DNA from: Anarhynchus alexandrinus
Lineage: Eukaryota > Chordata > Aves > Charadriiformes > Charadriidae
Assembly: GCA_008711295.1 (NCBI GenBank)
Contig: VUYV01000120.1
Location: 235,989 to 299,988 of the forward strand
Length of the DNA stretch: 64,000 bases
Direction: 5' to 3'
Positions 1 through 24,000 of this stretch are shown one piece after another. The notes under the pieces were generated by a model that was not told where the DNA came from, ran no database searches, and worked only from the letters and a program-made list of their open reading frames with translations. A program made the position numbers and the translations under genes. How positions within the stretch are numbered: the first letter of the stretch is position 1; each line of letters starts with the position of its first letter.

Positions 1-3000
1 GAAATAAGTGCTTAATAACTTTTCTAAATTTTCATTCTACTTTTCTAATTTATTCTTTATCATCACTTTTATTGGAAGTAAGAAATATCTGAAGCTTCTC
101 ATATTTCAAAAATATAAGTAACTTGAAAATCTGAATTGTTAACTAGGTCCTTAGACTTCATGACAAGAAATAGATTTCCTCTGACTAATAAAAAGTGGGT
201 TTTGTAAAAGTGATTTAAATCTTCTTAATGAAGAGGAATTTTTAATTAATTAGTAACCTCTTAATTGAAAAGAATGAGACAGATTAAAGCCACTATCAGG
301 CAATTTTGGTAGCACAAAGAAATTTTCTGAATTATAAAGGTAAAGACTGGCAAATGGAGTTTTGTGGTGGCAGAGGAAATAATTTTCATGGGTTAGAAAC
401 CCTCATCCAGAAAGTTTTTTTGTAGATGTGCCTGTCTTGCCAGCTGAGGTTAGGAGGGAAGAAAGGCCAGCCTGGCAATTACTGTAATACACCATGCCGT
501 AACTAGCAGTGGTTCAGGACCAAAAAACAACCCATGGATGCAAGGGGCAACCCCAAGCTCTCATAGAAAAGCCAGCAGATAACGGGGAACATGGCGGTAG
601 CTGTTGCAGGTTAATACACTGCAGTGTGTGAGTTACTCTGGCTGCCGACAGCACCTCCACACACCCCACGCCGAAGCTCTGTGGTTTGGGAATAGCCCTT
701 CCTGTTTCCACTCGCCTCCGCAGCCCCGCAGCCTTCCAGAGAGCTGCGTATACCGGCCCAATGGCAGAGAGTGCTCCAAAGTGTACGACCGAGAAAACCA
801 AAGAAACGCATACAGCACTATTAGTGTTTTTACACAATCTGTTTAGGTGGTTGGTGAAGTTTAACACACAGTCTGTTATGTTACCCTTCGTGACCCTTCC
901 TCTCAGTGGCGGGTTAGGATTCGTATGTCCAGTAAGATATCTCCTTTCTATGTGGATTAAAAAAACCTTAATTCTGTGTTCACAGAAAATCTTACAGTAT
1001 ACTCCAAGCTTAAAAAATAAATCTCTTAAGCTAGTTATTGCAAAAATAAGGTGTATAAAACCTTATCAGCTACTTTTAAAGAATGGTCCCAGTAACCCTT
1101 CTTATCTGACCTTCTTCTAAACAAAACTTTAGTAATCAAAGCTCCAAAGCAAGTCTATATATAATGCTGTCAAGCCATTTAATTTTTAGTATATCGAAAT
1201 GTTGCTTTAATGTAGTTGCAGTCAAGAAATAAAATTTCATAACAGAAAACCAAGCATAAGGATGTTTAGGAATATAATAAATGCCAACTCAGGTTGTGTG
1301 AACGGACAACTTGATATCCAAGAACATGAAGTTCACCCAGATTATTCCTAACCATGCAGAGAAACTGTGGTTTCCTAATTCTTCAGGAAGTTAGACTGTA
1401 AGGATTTCTTCTCTATTTTAGCATCTCCTTTCCAATGCACAGTAGAATCTATCTACTTCGGCATTCGCTTCAATTTGAGCAGGTAAACAGTCTCACTGGA
1501 GTCTTTAGTACCACCGGTGGGAACACAGATTAACGTTTTAGAGGGATAAACCCGTAGCGACTGTCCTAATCATTCTGTTACAGCCACTTGGTGCTAATTC
1601 ACTACCACAAAGGCACACTGAAGCTAGGGATCCATCCTGGGGCTCTCCACTGAAACGAAGAATTGGCAAGTTGCCTTCAGTTCCCATTTACTCTTTTCTC
1701 TTCAGGAATAGCATGGTGATTATGTGCAGGGGAAGAAAGGCAGGGCAAGAGCTCTTTGTGCCTTGGGGACGCAGCAGAGTCACTGCAGATCGGAGGAGGC
1801 TGAAAGCTGCTGTCGTCCGTGCTGGGAGCAAGGCAGCCACAGAATATCCCAGGGATCAGGAAGACAAAAGGACCGCCACTGTTCACAGTTTAGAAACACA
1901 ACATTGTGTCAAGGAAGGTGACAGAAGTTATGACTAATGATTCAAGTTGTGAAACATCAGGTGAATCTTTTCTTAGGGAACGCTGTCTTTGTCTATACCC
2001 AATAATTCAAATCAAATGGGTTGTAGCTAAGAGCCACTGATGTGGTTAGGGCTGAAACTAACAGGCTTCCACTCCTTTTTGAAAATGAACTGGTGCAAAG
2101 GTACAATACAGACTTCAGGAAAATAATGGAGGTGAAAGTGACGTTCCTATTTTTAAAATCATCATATCTGAGCCTTGGTGATGGGAGAAGGAGGAAGTAA
2201 TCATGCTGCCTAACATAAGGCACTTATTTGAGCAGCTTAGTTAAAAAAAGCCATGTCTCTAGTTCCCTGAATAAGCAATGTAAAGTAAAGCACTCTTCCA
2301 GAAGGGGATGAGCCTTGTTCTGAATTGGGGGAGAAACTCCTCTTAGTTGGTTCTGTGGGGAGCCTACAAGGAGTCAGTCCCCTGCTAATAACTACCCTTC
2401 ACATAGCTACATGCCAGTTAGTAGGTGGTGGGAATACCTTCTATTGCTAAAATATTTGAACAACCTGTAAGCAGCACAGAAACATAATGGTTAATTGGGT
2501 ACTTAGACACATACACACTTAAAAAAACCCACCATCTCTTCCAAATGGTCCTTAATAACCTGCAGTCTTACTCATTTATTGAAGGGGATGTAAGTTCATA
2601 ACCCACTTATGAAAAGAGGGAGTCCAAATTGCAACTTTTGAAAATGCAACCCACTATATGTAGCTACAATAGCAAGATTAATGTTTTTCTTATCTGTAGG
2701 TTTGTTTATTTAAATTTATGGAAACATAAAAAGCTCTAGATGCCTAGACATATATTAAAAAAGACAAATTAACATCAACAACATGACCCATCCTAGTAAT
2801 TTCCTCTACGTGCAAAAAATAAACCTCTTTGCTATGTACTAATCCCAACCCCAATATTCCCCCAGCCCTCAGCTGCCCTATTCTTCCTCAAAAGCCTGGG
2901 AACACAGATGGGGGCTTTACAATCTGCCTAAAAGATCAGCAGTAAGCTTACTTCAGAATAAAGAAGAGGGAGTAGAAAACACTAAGAAAAACAAAGCACA

Positions 3001-6000
3001 AACCCCCCCACCCTCCCTGAGCAACTGAATATTTTTTTGATAGGAAGAGAAGCTTTTTGATGCCCCCAAGGCTATGTTCATCTTCAGCAAACAAGGACTC
3101 TGTGTTCTTCTCTGTTACTCCTGCTCGCTCACTCTCTTGGTTTTTTCCTACTGAGGGTAACACAAAAAATCAGAGGCACTTGGATCATTTAACATATTTA
3201 TTGTTTAAACTTCCTAATTTGACATTATCCATACTCTGCAACCAAACCAAAAATCTGGGTGCGGAAAGTTAAGACAAGCAGCCAGGTTACAGGACTGCAT
3301 TTCTATAGCCCTTACAGTTAGCCAGCATTAACAACCCCAAGAACTGAAAACCATTAACCAAAGCACCAGAAAGCTGATTCGAAACCCACAGCATTTCCCT
3401 TCTGTGATTCATGCTTTTCTGCCACAGCTGTTCCACAGCATGTATCAATCGGAATGAGCTGGGAGACAATCTTGACAACATCCTTTTACTGTTGCTCCCG
3501 TGTATAATTTCCTACTATTTATAAAGGCTGCAAAATCAGATATGCTGTCGCAAATGTGTCTTGTGAGCTCACAAATGCAAAGCTAAGCTTTTAGAATCCC
3601 CCTCCATCCCCACCATTTTGGTCAGCTTATGAAATAATTCTCCCACTTTGTTAAGGGAGAAGCCACTGCCTGAGCATTCACACACCACTCATGGTGTCGC
3701 ACACACACACGCTTACTCTGGGGCAGGCTTCCTCCTTCTTCAGGCTCGCTCCTAGGTTTCCCACAGCAGAGTCTCAGGCATCAGATTTTATAAAATAAGT
3801 AATTTAATTGAAAGGTACAGCAGCAAGGCCAGCCTGGGCTGGGTGCCTCCAAAGAGAGGGACCCCGAACAAATAAATCCCTGGGCAATTATACCCTTGTG
3901 ATACATACACCTGCCCCTCATGTGCCCTTCACGTGCTGTCCACGTGTCTTTTAGTCCAATGTGGATTTTTGGTCTGGGGTCATCTAACATCTTATTGGAT
4001 TCTTTTTCTGTGTCCAGGCAGGCCGGTTCTTATCTTGTTGATTTGCAGCTTCAGCTGAGTGTTGGAGCCTCCTTATCTTCTGGTTTACACTCCTTGAGCA
4101 CCTGCACTCACTGGCAGAACATGGAGAACTGAAGAGTCCCAGACTTGGGAAAAACACTACCAAAACATCAGTGTGGTATCAACATCTTCCTCATACTAAA
4201 AGATTAAACGCAGCACTGTATCAGCTGCTAGGGCAATTACTAAGAAAAATAACTCTATCACGGCCTACAGGCCTCAGCAAATCTAGTTACTCATGCTAAG
4301 TAAAGCTAAGCAAACAGCACAAATCAAACCATATTATAATCCAAGTAATTTATTCTAATTAAAACTTATTTATTCTAAACAAGTAATATCCCTCAACCCA
4401 CTTCAAATGACTGCAAAGCTACAAGCCACTAAAATCAAGGTTTTGTAAGAAAAAAGTGACAAGAAGTCTGAATCATAACCTGTACTTCCAATTACAGGCA
4501 CAATTCTAAATAAATATGGGTATGTCTGAATCTAAAGTGAGGTTGAAGAGAGGAGGGAGAGGATGTTCTAGCATCTGTACACTGTAAGGTTAAAAAAAGT
4601 ACAGATGCAATCCTGTAAGACAGTAAATTCCATAAAGTGAATGTTATTATAGCAAAGAACATCTGTTTTCATTTCATTTCATTCCAAGTGTCCTTAAAAG
4701 TTACAGCACAGCTGATACCATGACAAAAATGCAGCTAATTCATAAAAGAATAAAAATAATAGAAAAGTTATGTTAAATCCACAGTGCAAAACAGTAACCC
4801 TTGTGAACAAATGGGACCAAACCAAAGCAAATGATTAAAACCTCACACCTTTCTACACAGCTCAGCCAGTTACATTAATATTTAACAAATCCAGTTCCCT
4901 ACTTAGACATGAATTCTAGACAAAGTGTGAAAGAAAAAACAACATCAAAGCAAAGAGCAAAACATACTCCACACCCTACTGACTGCTCTAAAGTGATCGC
5001 CCTCTTCATGAACACTCTGATCTTTATACCCAAACCAGTGACGGATGTAAACTTAATCTATATGCTGGTTAACAGGGTAAAAGCAGAATATAAGTATTTT
5101 TAGACTATGTCCTCATCTTGATTATAACCTTTCTGCTGATAGTGATGCTCACAAAAGACCCCATCCTTCCATACTGACTCCCCACGCAACCTTGCAATAT
5201 CTTGTCACAGAGCTTTCAGCTCCAAGAAGAGAAAGTATCTGCAGATCCCGAGTTCACCAGTCACACAGCCAGTGCTCCCGCAGAGGAGGCCAGCACTTCG
5301 GCTCTGGGGCGGGCAGGCCGGGAGCAGCCGCTGTGGGCCCCAAACAAGGACAGGGCCTCCGGTGCAAGAACACAGTGTAAAACAGACCCAACCTAAAACA
5401 GGTGTTTGGTTCTGGATTGAGCACACGCTTGTGTTCAGTCTGTGCTTTACCTTTGGGAACGTCAAAAGCAGACAATGAAAGTTTCTACTGCATTTCCCCA
5501 GGAATGTTATAGATCGGTAGAGGTATAAATGTTATGTTTATCTGGAGGGAGGGCTTACCTGAAAACTTTACCAGTGTTCTTACAGTGCTACCCAAAAGAA
5601 AAGCAATTCTTAGGCACAAAAAAATTTATGCTTTTATATTGACTAACTGATCCAAGAGATGAAAGGAAGCATCAGGTCTAGGAAAATAAAACCCCACAAC
5701 TTTAAATACAGGTCACAAAGAATATTTGCCACTCTTCCTCCTCTGCTTCTACACTCCCACACAGGTCAGCTCGCAGCAACAAGTCTTAACAGAAAGGTCA
5801 CAGTGTCGCATCTTTCTTGGCCGTTAAGACTCCTGAAGCTTAGATTTCATTCCTAGACATACAAAAAAACCCTCACTTTCTTTGATTTGTATTTCTATTC
5901 TTTCATTATGGAGAAGCTTTTCTGGTTACTCCCTCTGCAAACAACTTTAAAACAAGGTTGGATGCTTTCATTTATTTTGAAAACACAGATGGAAACATGT

Positions 6001-7000
6001 TACAGGAAAACAAACTTTTGGAAGAAGAGCTACTGGCATTTTATACATAGAATGAATGCCTATTTATATTGTTCGAACAGTCAAAACACATGGCAGCTCA
6101 GCTACAGGTGGAGAACAACCAGCACCAGTAGCACCCTGAAAACATTTACTGCAAGCAGTGCTCAGTATACTCGTCCAGACAGGGTCTCAGTAGAAGATCC
6201 TTCCATCAATGTTGTAAAATATTAGCTCTGGTTTTGTTCCTTTCCACGCTTCAGGCTACTCTCGTGAGCTTTAAAGCTGCTGTCCTCTACAGTGCTCACG
6301 TACCTTCTTCCACAGCACCAGGCCACAGATTAAAAGAGGAGTTTGCAGTATGCAAAAGGCTAATTTGTGACTGATGAGTTCTTCATGACAGCGTATTTTA
6401 GAGAACCTCCCCTAACAGCTGACAGGCACAGGACCACAGCCCAAGCTGGCATACAAAGCCCGCAGGAGCTGCAAAGTCTTTTAACATTTCCACTTGTGGC
6501 ACAACACAACCAGAGTGTTTTGGTCTTTCCAGGAAGACCCATCTCTTAGTGGTTAAGTAGCAGTGTTTAAGGGAGGTAACTTGAACTACCAGGATTAAGG
6601 CATACTTTCCCAGCATATTCAGAGGTTTTAATATCATTTTTTATGACTATTAACATTGCGGCAGCTGGTTATTATGAGCTTTAATATGTATGATGAGCTT
6701 CTTGTTTTGGTGTGAACTAAACTGTAAGAATATCTGAGAAATATCTCATGGGGAAAGAACTCTGCTTTCTTCTAGGTTTCTACAGCAGAGAAGGCATTTT
6801 CACACTTCTCAAGCACAAGCTGCTGTTAGCAGACTTGCAAATGTCTTCTCCACTTAGCCATCACGTTTCTTCTCTAAAGAAAGGTGTTGTTAATCTGAAA
6901 TTGTATTCAAAAGCTATTGCAACTTAAGTAGTAACTGACATGTGAGCACGAAGTGTCTGCCAACGGGACAAAAATCACTTTTTTCCAGTAGACGGTTCAT
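1..7000. other. Intergenic sequence upstream of PSMC1
   Basis: About 7 kb of mostly AT-rich sequence. All open frames on both strands are short (up to about 144 codons), lack recognisable domains and show no exon-like splice structure. A modestly GC-richer patch lies near 5250-5380 and another near 600-800; neither could be tied to a gene. A short CA run lies near 3700. In human the gene upstream of PSMC1 is KCNK13; no KCNK13 coding sequence was recognised here. Confidence 0.6.
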
Positions 7001-7539
7001 TGCACTCGAGAGGACTAATTTAAATACGACTTGGACCGCCCGCCCCACGTCGGGCGGCCACCGTTACACACGGAACCCCCACCTCGGACCCAGAGGTCTG
7101 AGGTATTAAGGGCGTTTCAAACCAAACACCAAAACCTGCGGGGGACGCTGCGGGGCGAGGCGGCCGCGCCTCCCGCTCTGTGGCGGCGGCCAACCGCAGC
7201 GGCACGGAGCCCTCTGCTGGCCGCTGCCGGCCCGACACCGCGAACGGCCGCCGAACTGCCGTCGGAAGGCCCTCTGCGCCAGCCGGCCGGCAACGCACCG
7301 CGGGGGCAAACGGGCAGGGACAGGGCCCGAGCCCGGGCCGGGGGGGGAGGGGGCGGCCCGGCCCGGCCGGCGAGGGGCGGCAGCAGCCGGGCCGGCTGAG
7401 GGGGCACGAGCAACCGCTAACGGCAGCCCCGCGCAGCGGAGTCAGGTAAGCCACCGCCTCGCGCCGCTCAGCCGGGCGCCCCGCGCCTAGGCCCCGCCCA
7501 CGCCGCCGGTGGCGTTTGGCCCTTGCCGTGCTCCGTAGT

Positions 7540-7566
7540 GACGCCGCCGACGCCGCCGACGCCGCC
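7540..7566 (+). repeat. Three perfect tandem copies of a GACGCCGCC 9-mer
   Basis: Three back-to-back 9-base units lie at 7540, 7549 and 7558, just upstream of the PSMC1 start codon and probably in the core promoter or 5' UTR. The preceding bases create a TGACnnnGC core resembling an NRF1/antioxidant-response half site at 7539-7547, but the extended consensus does not match well. Confidence 0.8.
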
Positions 7567-7596
7567 GCGCCCCTCGCCGGGCGCCGCCGCGGTAGT

Positions 7597-7605
7597 ACTT
7601 CCGGT
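7597..7605 (-). promoter_or_regulatory. ETS-family binding site
   Basis: ACTTCCGGT is the reverse complement of the high-affinity ETS/GABPA consensus ACCGGAAGT. It sits 17 bases before the PSMC1 ATG in the CpG island, a usual position in TATA-less housekeeping promoters. Occupancy is inferred. Confidence 0.6.
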
Positions 7606-7621
7606 GCGGCGGCGGAGCAGG

Positions 7622-17246
<9,625 letters not shown>

Positions 17247-17354
17247 GTCATGCATCTCTCATGTAAAACCTCCAGGTCTAGCTAATTTTTGTTCTTGAAG
17301 AGGTTAAATTGTGGTGGGTGCCAGTTTTTCAGTCAGTGTAACACCTTATTTCCC

Positions 17355-17360
17355 AATAAA
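17355..17360 (+). terminator. PSMC1: Polyadenylation signal of PSMC1
   Basis: A canonical AATAAA lies 109 bases after the stop codon and is followed by a GT-rich stretch. It implies a short 3' UTR ending near 17375-17385. Confidence 0.85.
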
Positions 17361-17380
17361 ACATTTATTTCAATTGAACT

Positions 17381-20300
17381 GTTTTGGTGACAGAGAGCTG
17401 CTATTGACGTCAAGTCAGACTTCCAAGAAGAAGTCAGTGCCATGGGAGTGCTTTTCTCCATGCTGCTGATGGAACACACTGTGCAGTGGGGGTCACATAA
17501 GCAGGTTCCCCACCTTCCAGTCCTGTTAGGTGAGGCAGTCTTTTACAGCTGCTAAGAACAGTAGCAATTAAATTACTTACTTTTCTATATCTAACTAACT
17601 ATGACAAAAGTCACTTTTGAGTAACCTCAGTGTGCTGTCATATATACATAAAAATTAATGAAAAACATGCAACCTTAAGTAACGTTCAGATGATACACTT
17701 TAGAAGTACCCAGCTCTATCTAGCACATGTGCTTACAAGAAACCAAGGTGGACACTCATTAGTGTTCTTAGTTTAAAGATCTAAACCGGTTTGGGCAAGG
17801 TACTTGTAAGATTTCAGAGTTTAAAAGTTTGTTTTTCCCAGGAGGGTTACAGTTCATTACATGAAACTTTCTTCACTCTGAGGTAGAGAATGTCTTTAAA
17901 AGGAGCCAGCACCACAGGAAGTTCTCCAGCCCTGCGCTGCCCAAGGCAAGGGGTAGGAACAGGCACTGACCAGCTGAGGTGTGTGGTTTGTCATGCTGCA
18001 GCTGCACGCAGAGAAATTCAAACTGCAAGTCACCCACTTGGTGTTCTGCAGCGTAATCTTAACATGAATTCTTCCCCTCCAAACAAATCTATTGCCTGCT
18101 GCTCCACCCCCACAGGAGTTAGATTTCTATTTTGCCAAGTTGCAAACTGTTAAGTTTAAGTAATTAATTTCCAGATGTTGTCCATGTGATTTTTAAGGTT
18201 TATATAAAAGTTCCATACACAGACCACAGTTAAGCAATGTGCAGTCTTTGTTCTGGAAACTTTCTGCAGGAGCAAATGCTGGCCAGTACCAGACACTGGC
18301 ATAACACACAGCACGATCTCTGCTAACTGCCAATGCTGTAACAACAATGGTGGCAGCAAGGCTAAGAGATTTTGTTTTTCCATGTAAAAATTATGTGGTT
18401 CATTGTTAAAACAAACCCTACAAATGAATGGAGTCTTTTATTTAATGTGGATGACAGGAACCCTGAAATAGAGTTGTTTTTCATCTGGAGATAGAAAAAC
18501 AACAAGCAAAGTTTTATTACCCATTCTTATAAACCTTATGAGATCTGTCTCCTTGGAAAGGTCATGGAAAGCCAGTGATTTTTTAGCACTTTCTAATCAT
18601 GGCAGTTGATCTCATCATTGCTTGAGGGGCTGAAGCACTTTATGACGTGTAGCAAGCGAGGCTTTTTTAATTTGGGACAAGGCTATGAATGCCAGCAAGA
18701 AGCAACAACCACAAAGAGGTCAGTTAAACTGACTGAAGGAAAGCTGCAATGTATGAAGCTAAACCAAGAACTGTGTTCTGGTACAGTCTGCCACCACAGT
18801 AACTGAAAAAAAACATACTTGAAAATTAAATTCTTACCTTTTGCAGCAGAATTTAACTTCTGCCACTTTCTCCAGTGTTTCTGAACCTGAGTCACAAAGA
18901 TCAAAATGAAAGTAATAAAGATCTGGAAAAAGCAAACTGTGCGTATATTCTCCATAAGGACAGAAGGAGCTACTGGGGTCTGAATTAAAAGGCAGGATTT
19001 ACTGGAGCTCCTGGAGTAAGTGAGCAGCCTCTGACCACCCCAAGTGAAGGATGCAGCATGAGTGCTGCAAGGGGAGAAGCTGTGCAAAGGAAAGGGCCTG
19101 GGAAGTGGATGCATGGAAGAGAAGAGTGACTGAAACAATAGTCATCCCTGCCATCATTGGAGGTTTTCATGATGCGATTGGACAGGGCATTAGCTAATCT
19201 CATCTAGGCTCCCTTTCTCACAAAAGGTTGGACAAGACAATCTTTCCAGGCCACTCCCAACCTGGGCTGCTCTGGGATTCTATGAGAAAGACAAGCAGGA
19301 GCACAATCAAGCTTCCACTCCTCCATGTCCCTTCCAGGTCTTTAGAGGAAATGGTATCCTGCTTTGATGGGAGAGCAAAAAGAAGCAAACACACACACAA
19401 AATTTGTCATGTTACTGTTCGGTGCACAGAGTGACTCCTACCACACCAGTTCAGGAGCTCTGTCATTTCTGAAAGAAGCATGGATTTTAAAAATAAAATA
19501 CATACTCTTTACAAAGACTAATCAATTACTTTTATAGCAAAACCAGCATCACCTGCAACACAGTGAAATTATAAAGCTCTAAGAAAGTGCTGTAACACAC
19601 AGAATTTTAAATGGTATTCCCTGCAGTACTTAAAACAATTTTAGAAAAGAACAAAGTGCAGCCTAAACTAAAATATATTATAACTTGCATTGTGTTGCTA
19701 CAGGCAAAAATCAAGCCATAGGTTGTATGGCTTTGTCTAGCCATAGTTTTTTTTTCCCGTGTAATCAGATCTCAGCAGCTGGACAAACCTGACTGTTTTA
19801 GTGCTGTGACAGTCGTTAGTTTTCTCCTGAAAAACTCATGAAAGAGTTTTGGATATTCAGTGGCAGCAGGTACCTTCTTCCACATTAAAATCCAGTTTCT
19901 GAGTACTTGGGTCTCAAGAGCAGGGATGCTAACAGTCCTTTACATATTTCAGCATATTCTGTCTTATAAAATAAATATGTAACATAACTATATCTTCAAA
20001 TTGTTACCGTATTTCGTATTACTTCTCTAAGAGCTTGCCTAAAGACTCTTGGAACAGAAGCTGCTAATTAAACAGTCATGTTTTGACTACTCTGCCTTCT
20101 TTGGTGAGGATTAAATACAGAACAGACCTCTACTCCTCTTATGATGATTGCCTGTATATTTGGGTCAAAAGACACTAATCAGTCACAAAAATGTGATTAA
20201 AAATTAGCTGCATAGAGATGCATAATGGATAAAACTTCATTTTTAATACACTCACAGTCCTATTAAATTAAGAAATAAAAAATAATTCAAGTTCCTTTTG

Positions 20301-20548
20301 AATTTTCAAATATTCAGATATATTTTTCATAAATATTCATATTAAAATGGTCATCTGTCAAAACATACAAATACAAGTCCAAAATAGGTGCCTGCTCAAG
20401 GAAGGATTTGGCTTTTACTAACAGTTTATGTACACACGTAATGACTGTTTGACTTGGTAGTTATATATACACACGCACGCATACCAAGCTGAAGGAAATC
20501 ACTGAAGTGTGCCAACTGGAGAACAGCGAAGCATCCATTTGGCAGATG
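17381..20548. other. Gap between the convergent 3' ends of PSMC1 and NRDE2
   Basis: AT-rich sequence with only short non-homologous open frames. The only recognised element is an old CR1 tail near 19148-19285. Alternative longer 3' UTRs of either gene could extend here. Confidence 0.6.
19148..19285 (+). mobile_element. Old CR1 LINE 3' tail
   Basis: It carries the CR1 3' landmarks in order: a TTGGAGGTTTTCA block, GATGCGATTGGACA, ATCTCATCTAGG, GTTGGACAAGA, CCAACCTGGGCTG and GATTCTATGA. It is diverged from the younger copies in this window and looks like another subfamily. The sequence just upstream (about 18990-19147) may be a further decayed part of the same element. Confidence 0.75.
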
Positions 20549-20554
20549 TTTATT
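20549..20554 (-). terminator. NRDE2: Candidate polyadenylation signal of NRDE2
   Basis: AATAAA on the minus strand, about 370 bases beyond the NRDE2 stop codon. It is the first canonical hexamer I noticed downstream; other candidates lie further out, so the real 3' end is uncertain. Confidence 0.35.
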
Positions 20555-20924
20555 TCCTGTGCTGCTCACCAAACCATAGTTGGCATGTACTGAGTCTCTA
20601 CTGAACTCTAGGGAACGTAGTTTCAAACAACAGAATAAGAAATGTGGGCAACATTCAACAGGAGGCTATTTATAAGAGGGTATCCTTCTGTGGAAGCCAG
20701 CAATACTTCAGGGAAATAGATGCATTTTTGGGGACAAAATGCAGTACTCGATTCCAGAATACTTGCAGCTAGTAGAACTCCATTTTGATAGCAATATAAA
20801 AGCTTAAAAAAAAAAAAGTACATAGTACCCAAGTCCCAACAGAGTTCCCGTTTCAAAAGAGACAAGTCTAACTGTTAGCTTTGAACTACCTTCTGTACTT
20901 TCTCCACTCATCTACAATCTTCTT

Positions 20925-21050
20925 TTAAACCTCTAATAGTAGATCCAGCTCTTCCATAGGTACCCGCACTCTCAGTTCTTTTTCAGTCATTAGATCAAGC
21001 GTCTCTTGCAGATGATCAGGGAAGTACTCTACTGCGTCCATATACAGTAC
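20925..21050 (-). CDS. NRDE2: NRDE2 coding exon 14 (terminal)
   Basis: Residues 1130-1170 and stop TAA at 20927-20925: [25 protein letters not shown] and ending LDLLLEV. Acceptor TGTCTAG. Confidence 0.93.
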   Translation of the reverse strand, partial: VLYMDAVEYFPDHLQETLDLMTEKELRVRVPMEELDLLLEV

Positions 21051-24000
21051 CTAGACAGACAATGAGAACATGTTCTGTGCCATCTTTCTGTCATAGCAAG
21101 AAACACAGTATGAAGTATGTAGATAAGCAAACAACTCTGTAGCAAGAACATAGGAAATATCATATACTTCTTTAAAGTAATAGAAACAGACTTAGTACTT
21201 CTACAGTGACAGCAATATAGGTGTTTAATCAAGTCTTTTCCAACTCTTACTCAACCATTTTATTCAAAAAGATAAAATGTAGGTCACGAGGCGCTGGAGC
21301 ATTCGCAGCATATACAGACATTACCTGAGGAGTTGCAGGTGCTCCTGAATAATTTCTTATGCTATTAACTAAATACATTTTTATTTGCCTATGTATTTCT
21401 GCTACTACCATCCCATGATAAACCATGGTCTGAAAGACATCACTTCTAGATCACACAGAGAGGAATTTATTACCTCCTTGCCTCATGCAATGCAACACCT
21501 TTCTGTTCTGAAATGCAAACATCACTGACCACTATGTTTGTTTCCATTTCAGATTACTGTCTTACTTGCAGAAAATCTTACAGTACTTCTCCTTCAGAAA
21601 TCTCTCCTTTCATTTGCATATAACTCATTACAACTACTGAATTCCTTTTTTTTTTTTAAATACAGAACTTAAAAAATTAAGAGTATGACAACAGGTTTAT
21701 ATTTTTTCTGTGCTTACCTTTGCCCAAGGACAGTTTTGAAGGGCTTTGTAAAATAATCCTCTACTTTTTTCTATTTTTCCTAGTGAAGCCTGTGTGAGGA
21801 AAAAAAAAAAGTTCATACTTCAATGCAGTAATAGCTGAAATAATAAAACCATTATCTCTGAGACAAAGAAATTACTGCTGAAAAGCTCAGTGTTCCTCTG
21901 CTGAGCAAGCCTGATTACTATATATTGTGGTAGCTATGCAATTTGATAGGCTACACTGGTGATAGTGGCTACACTTTTCAATGTAATCAAAGAGATGTCT
22001 TTAAGGAGTTTCAGAGCCTCTGCCAAGTATTTCAGTTAAAGTCAGTACCTTTGCCTGTACTTGACAATAAAACTGCAATGGTTAAGAGTGCTAATCATTA
22101 ACCAAAACTTACACCTGATATGCTACATGTTTACTACACAAGAGCATCTTTAGTATAGCGAAGGTGATAACACATTATTTTTGTGCACTAATGAGATCAT
22201 GCACATACATTTTCTTACTCAGAAGTTTGTTAAGGCTGGATCCCCTTATATACAAAAACGGGTACGTCAAATTAGCATCTACCTGGAAGGAGTTAAAACT
22301 TCTTCCTCAAAGTACCCGTTCAACTGTGTGATACAAGTACAGAGCACACAGCTATCATGAAGTTTAAAAAGAGAAGGGTAGCAGCAGTCAGAGTGCTGAA
22401 CAGTCTCCTTAGCTTCAGTCATCCCAGTTAACAGGTAGAAATAATTATGATTTCTTGTGAAGAAATCTTTTTAATTGGTCTACTTTAAAAAACACTTAAC
22501 AAACAGGGGATTTTATGGCAAATACAAAAAACCCCAGTAATTCCAAAATACTGAAAATACATGAAATGTTTTGAGATCTCTGGAGATCTTCAGTGATGAG
22601 TTCACACATTTTCTCTTGTTCTGACTACATCAGTACTGCTGCTAAAAATCAGCAGGCTCCCTTGTCAACTCTTAAAACCCAGAAATTCTTTTTCATATTA
22701 TTGATACGTTGGTTGTAGAAACTTGTGCTGTTCTGGTGTCACGATCTCCTGTTACTGAACAGCAATATGCTTCACTTACTGGAAAACCTGCTGTCACAGC
22801 TGTGAGCTAAGATGCACACACAACTTTTGCAGCTCTGCAAAGAGCTTCCAGTAGCATTCTGCCTCTAATTTTTTCACAGAGTCACAGAGGTTGCAAGGGA
22901 CCTCTGGAGACCATCTGCTCTAACCCCTCTGCTCAAAGCAGGGTCAGCAAAAGCAGGCTGCTCAGAACCACGTCCACTTGGGTTTTGAATATCAACACAG
23001 ATGGAGACTGCACAACCTCTGGACAACCTGTTCCAGTGTTTCATCACCCTCACAGTAAAAAAGCTTTTTCTTACGTTTAAATGGAATTTTCTATATTTCA
23101 GTTTGTGGCCACTGCCTCTTGTCCTGTCACTAGGCAGCACTGAGAAGTCTGGCTCTGTCTTCACGCCCTTACATGAGGTACCTATATACATTGACAATAT
23201 CTTCCAGGAGCCTTCACTTCTCCAGGCTGAAAAATCACAAGACTCCCAGCCTCTCCCTGTACATGTGCTCCAACCCTTACTCATCTTCATGGCTCTTGGC
23301 TACTCAAAGGCACCTGGACAAGCCAACAGCAGAATCTGGTGCATCAGCCACTCCTCCTGATTTTGTATCATCTGCAAACTTGCTGATGGCACACTCTCTT
23401 ATCATCCAGATCATTAATGCAGACGTTAAAGGGACCCAGTATCAATCCCTGGGGTACAGCACCACTGGCTAGCCTGCTGCACGAGTTCACACTGCCAACT
23501 ACAACCCTTTGAGCCTGGCAGTTCAGTACAGTCTACCTCAGTAGAGGTAGACACTACCTAAGTGTCCACTTACCTAACCCATGCTTCATCAGCTTGTCTA
23601 TGAGGATGTTAGGGGAGGCAGTGAAAAAGGCTCACTAAAGTTGAGATAAACAACATCCACTGCTGTCCCCTCCTCCACTGAGCTAGTCACCTCATCATAG
23701 AAGGCTACCAGATTGGTCAAGCATGATTTCATGAAAAATAAACAGGAATTTATGCAAAATAGTTTATTTCAAAATCTATATAAAAGCTTCATGCTTTAAA
23801 ACAGTGAGAAGCTTTTGCCCAAAATACCGAAGACTGAGTATCTAGACACATCCAAAGAGAAAACAGAGATATCTACAGAACTTGGGGTAATACCGGACAA
23901 TCACAACTTCTTACTTTTCTATGACTGTATCCAAAACTTTTAGTGTTTCTAATTGATTTTGCTTCTCTGAACAATGTTATTCAAAGCTGTTACTGTAAAA

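Noticed and set aside
500..1120. Overlapping open frames on both strands near 514-1120
   Set aside because: Mild GC rise only; no splice structure or recognisable protein, so not called as a gene.
5887..6225. 112-codon + strand ORF upstream of PSMC1
   Set aside because: The composition is consistent with chance translation and no family was recognised.
7539..7547. TGACnnnGC core as an NRF1 antioxidant-response element in the PSMC1 promoter
   Set aside because: Proteasome genes are known NRF1 targets, but the bases outside the core do not match the extended consensus.
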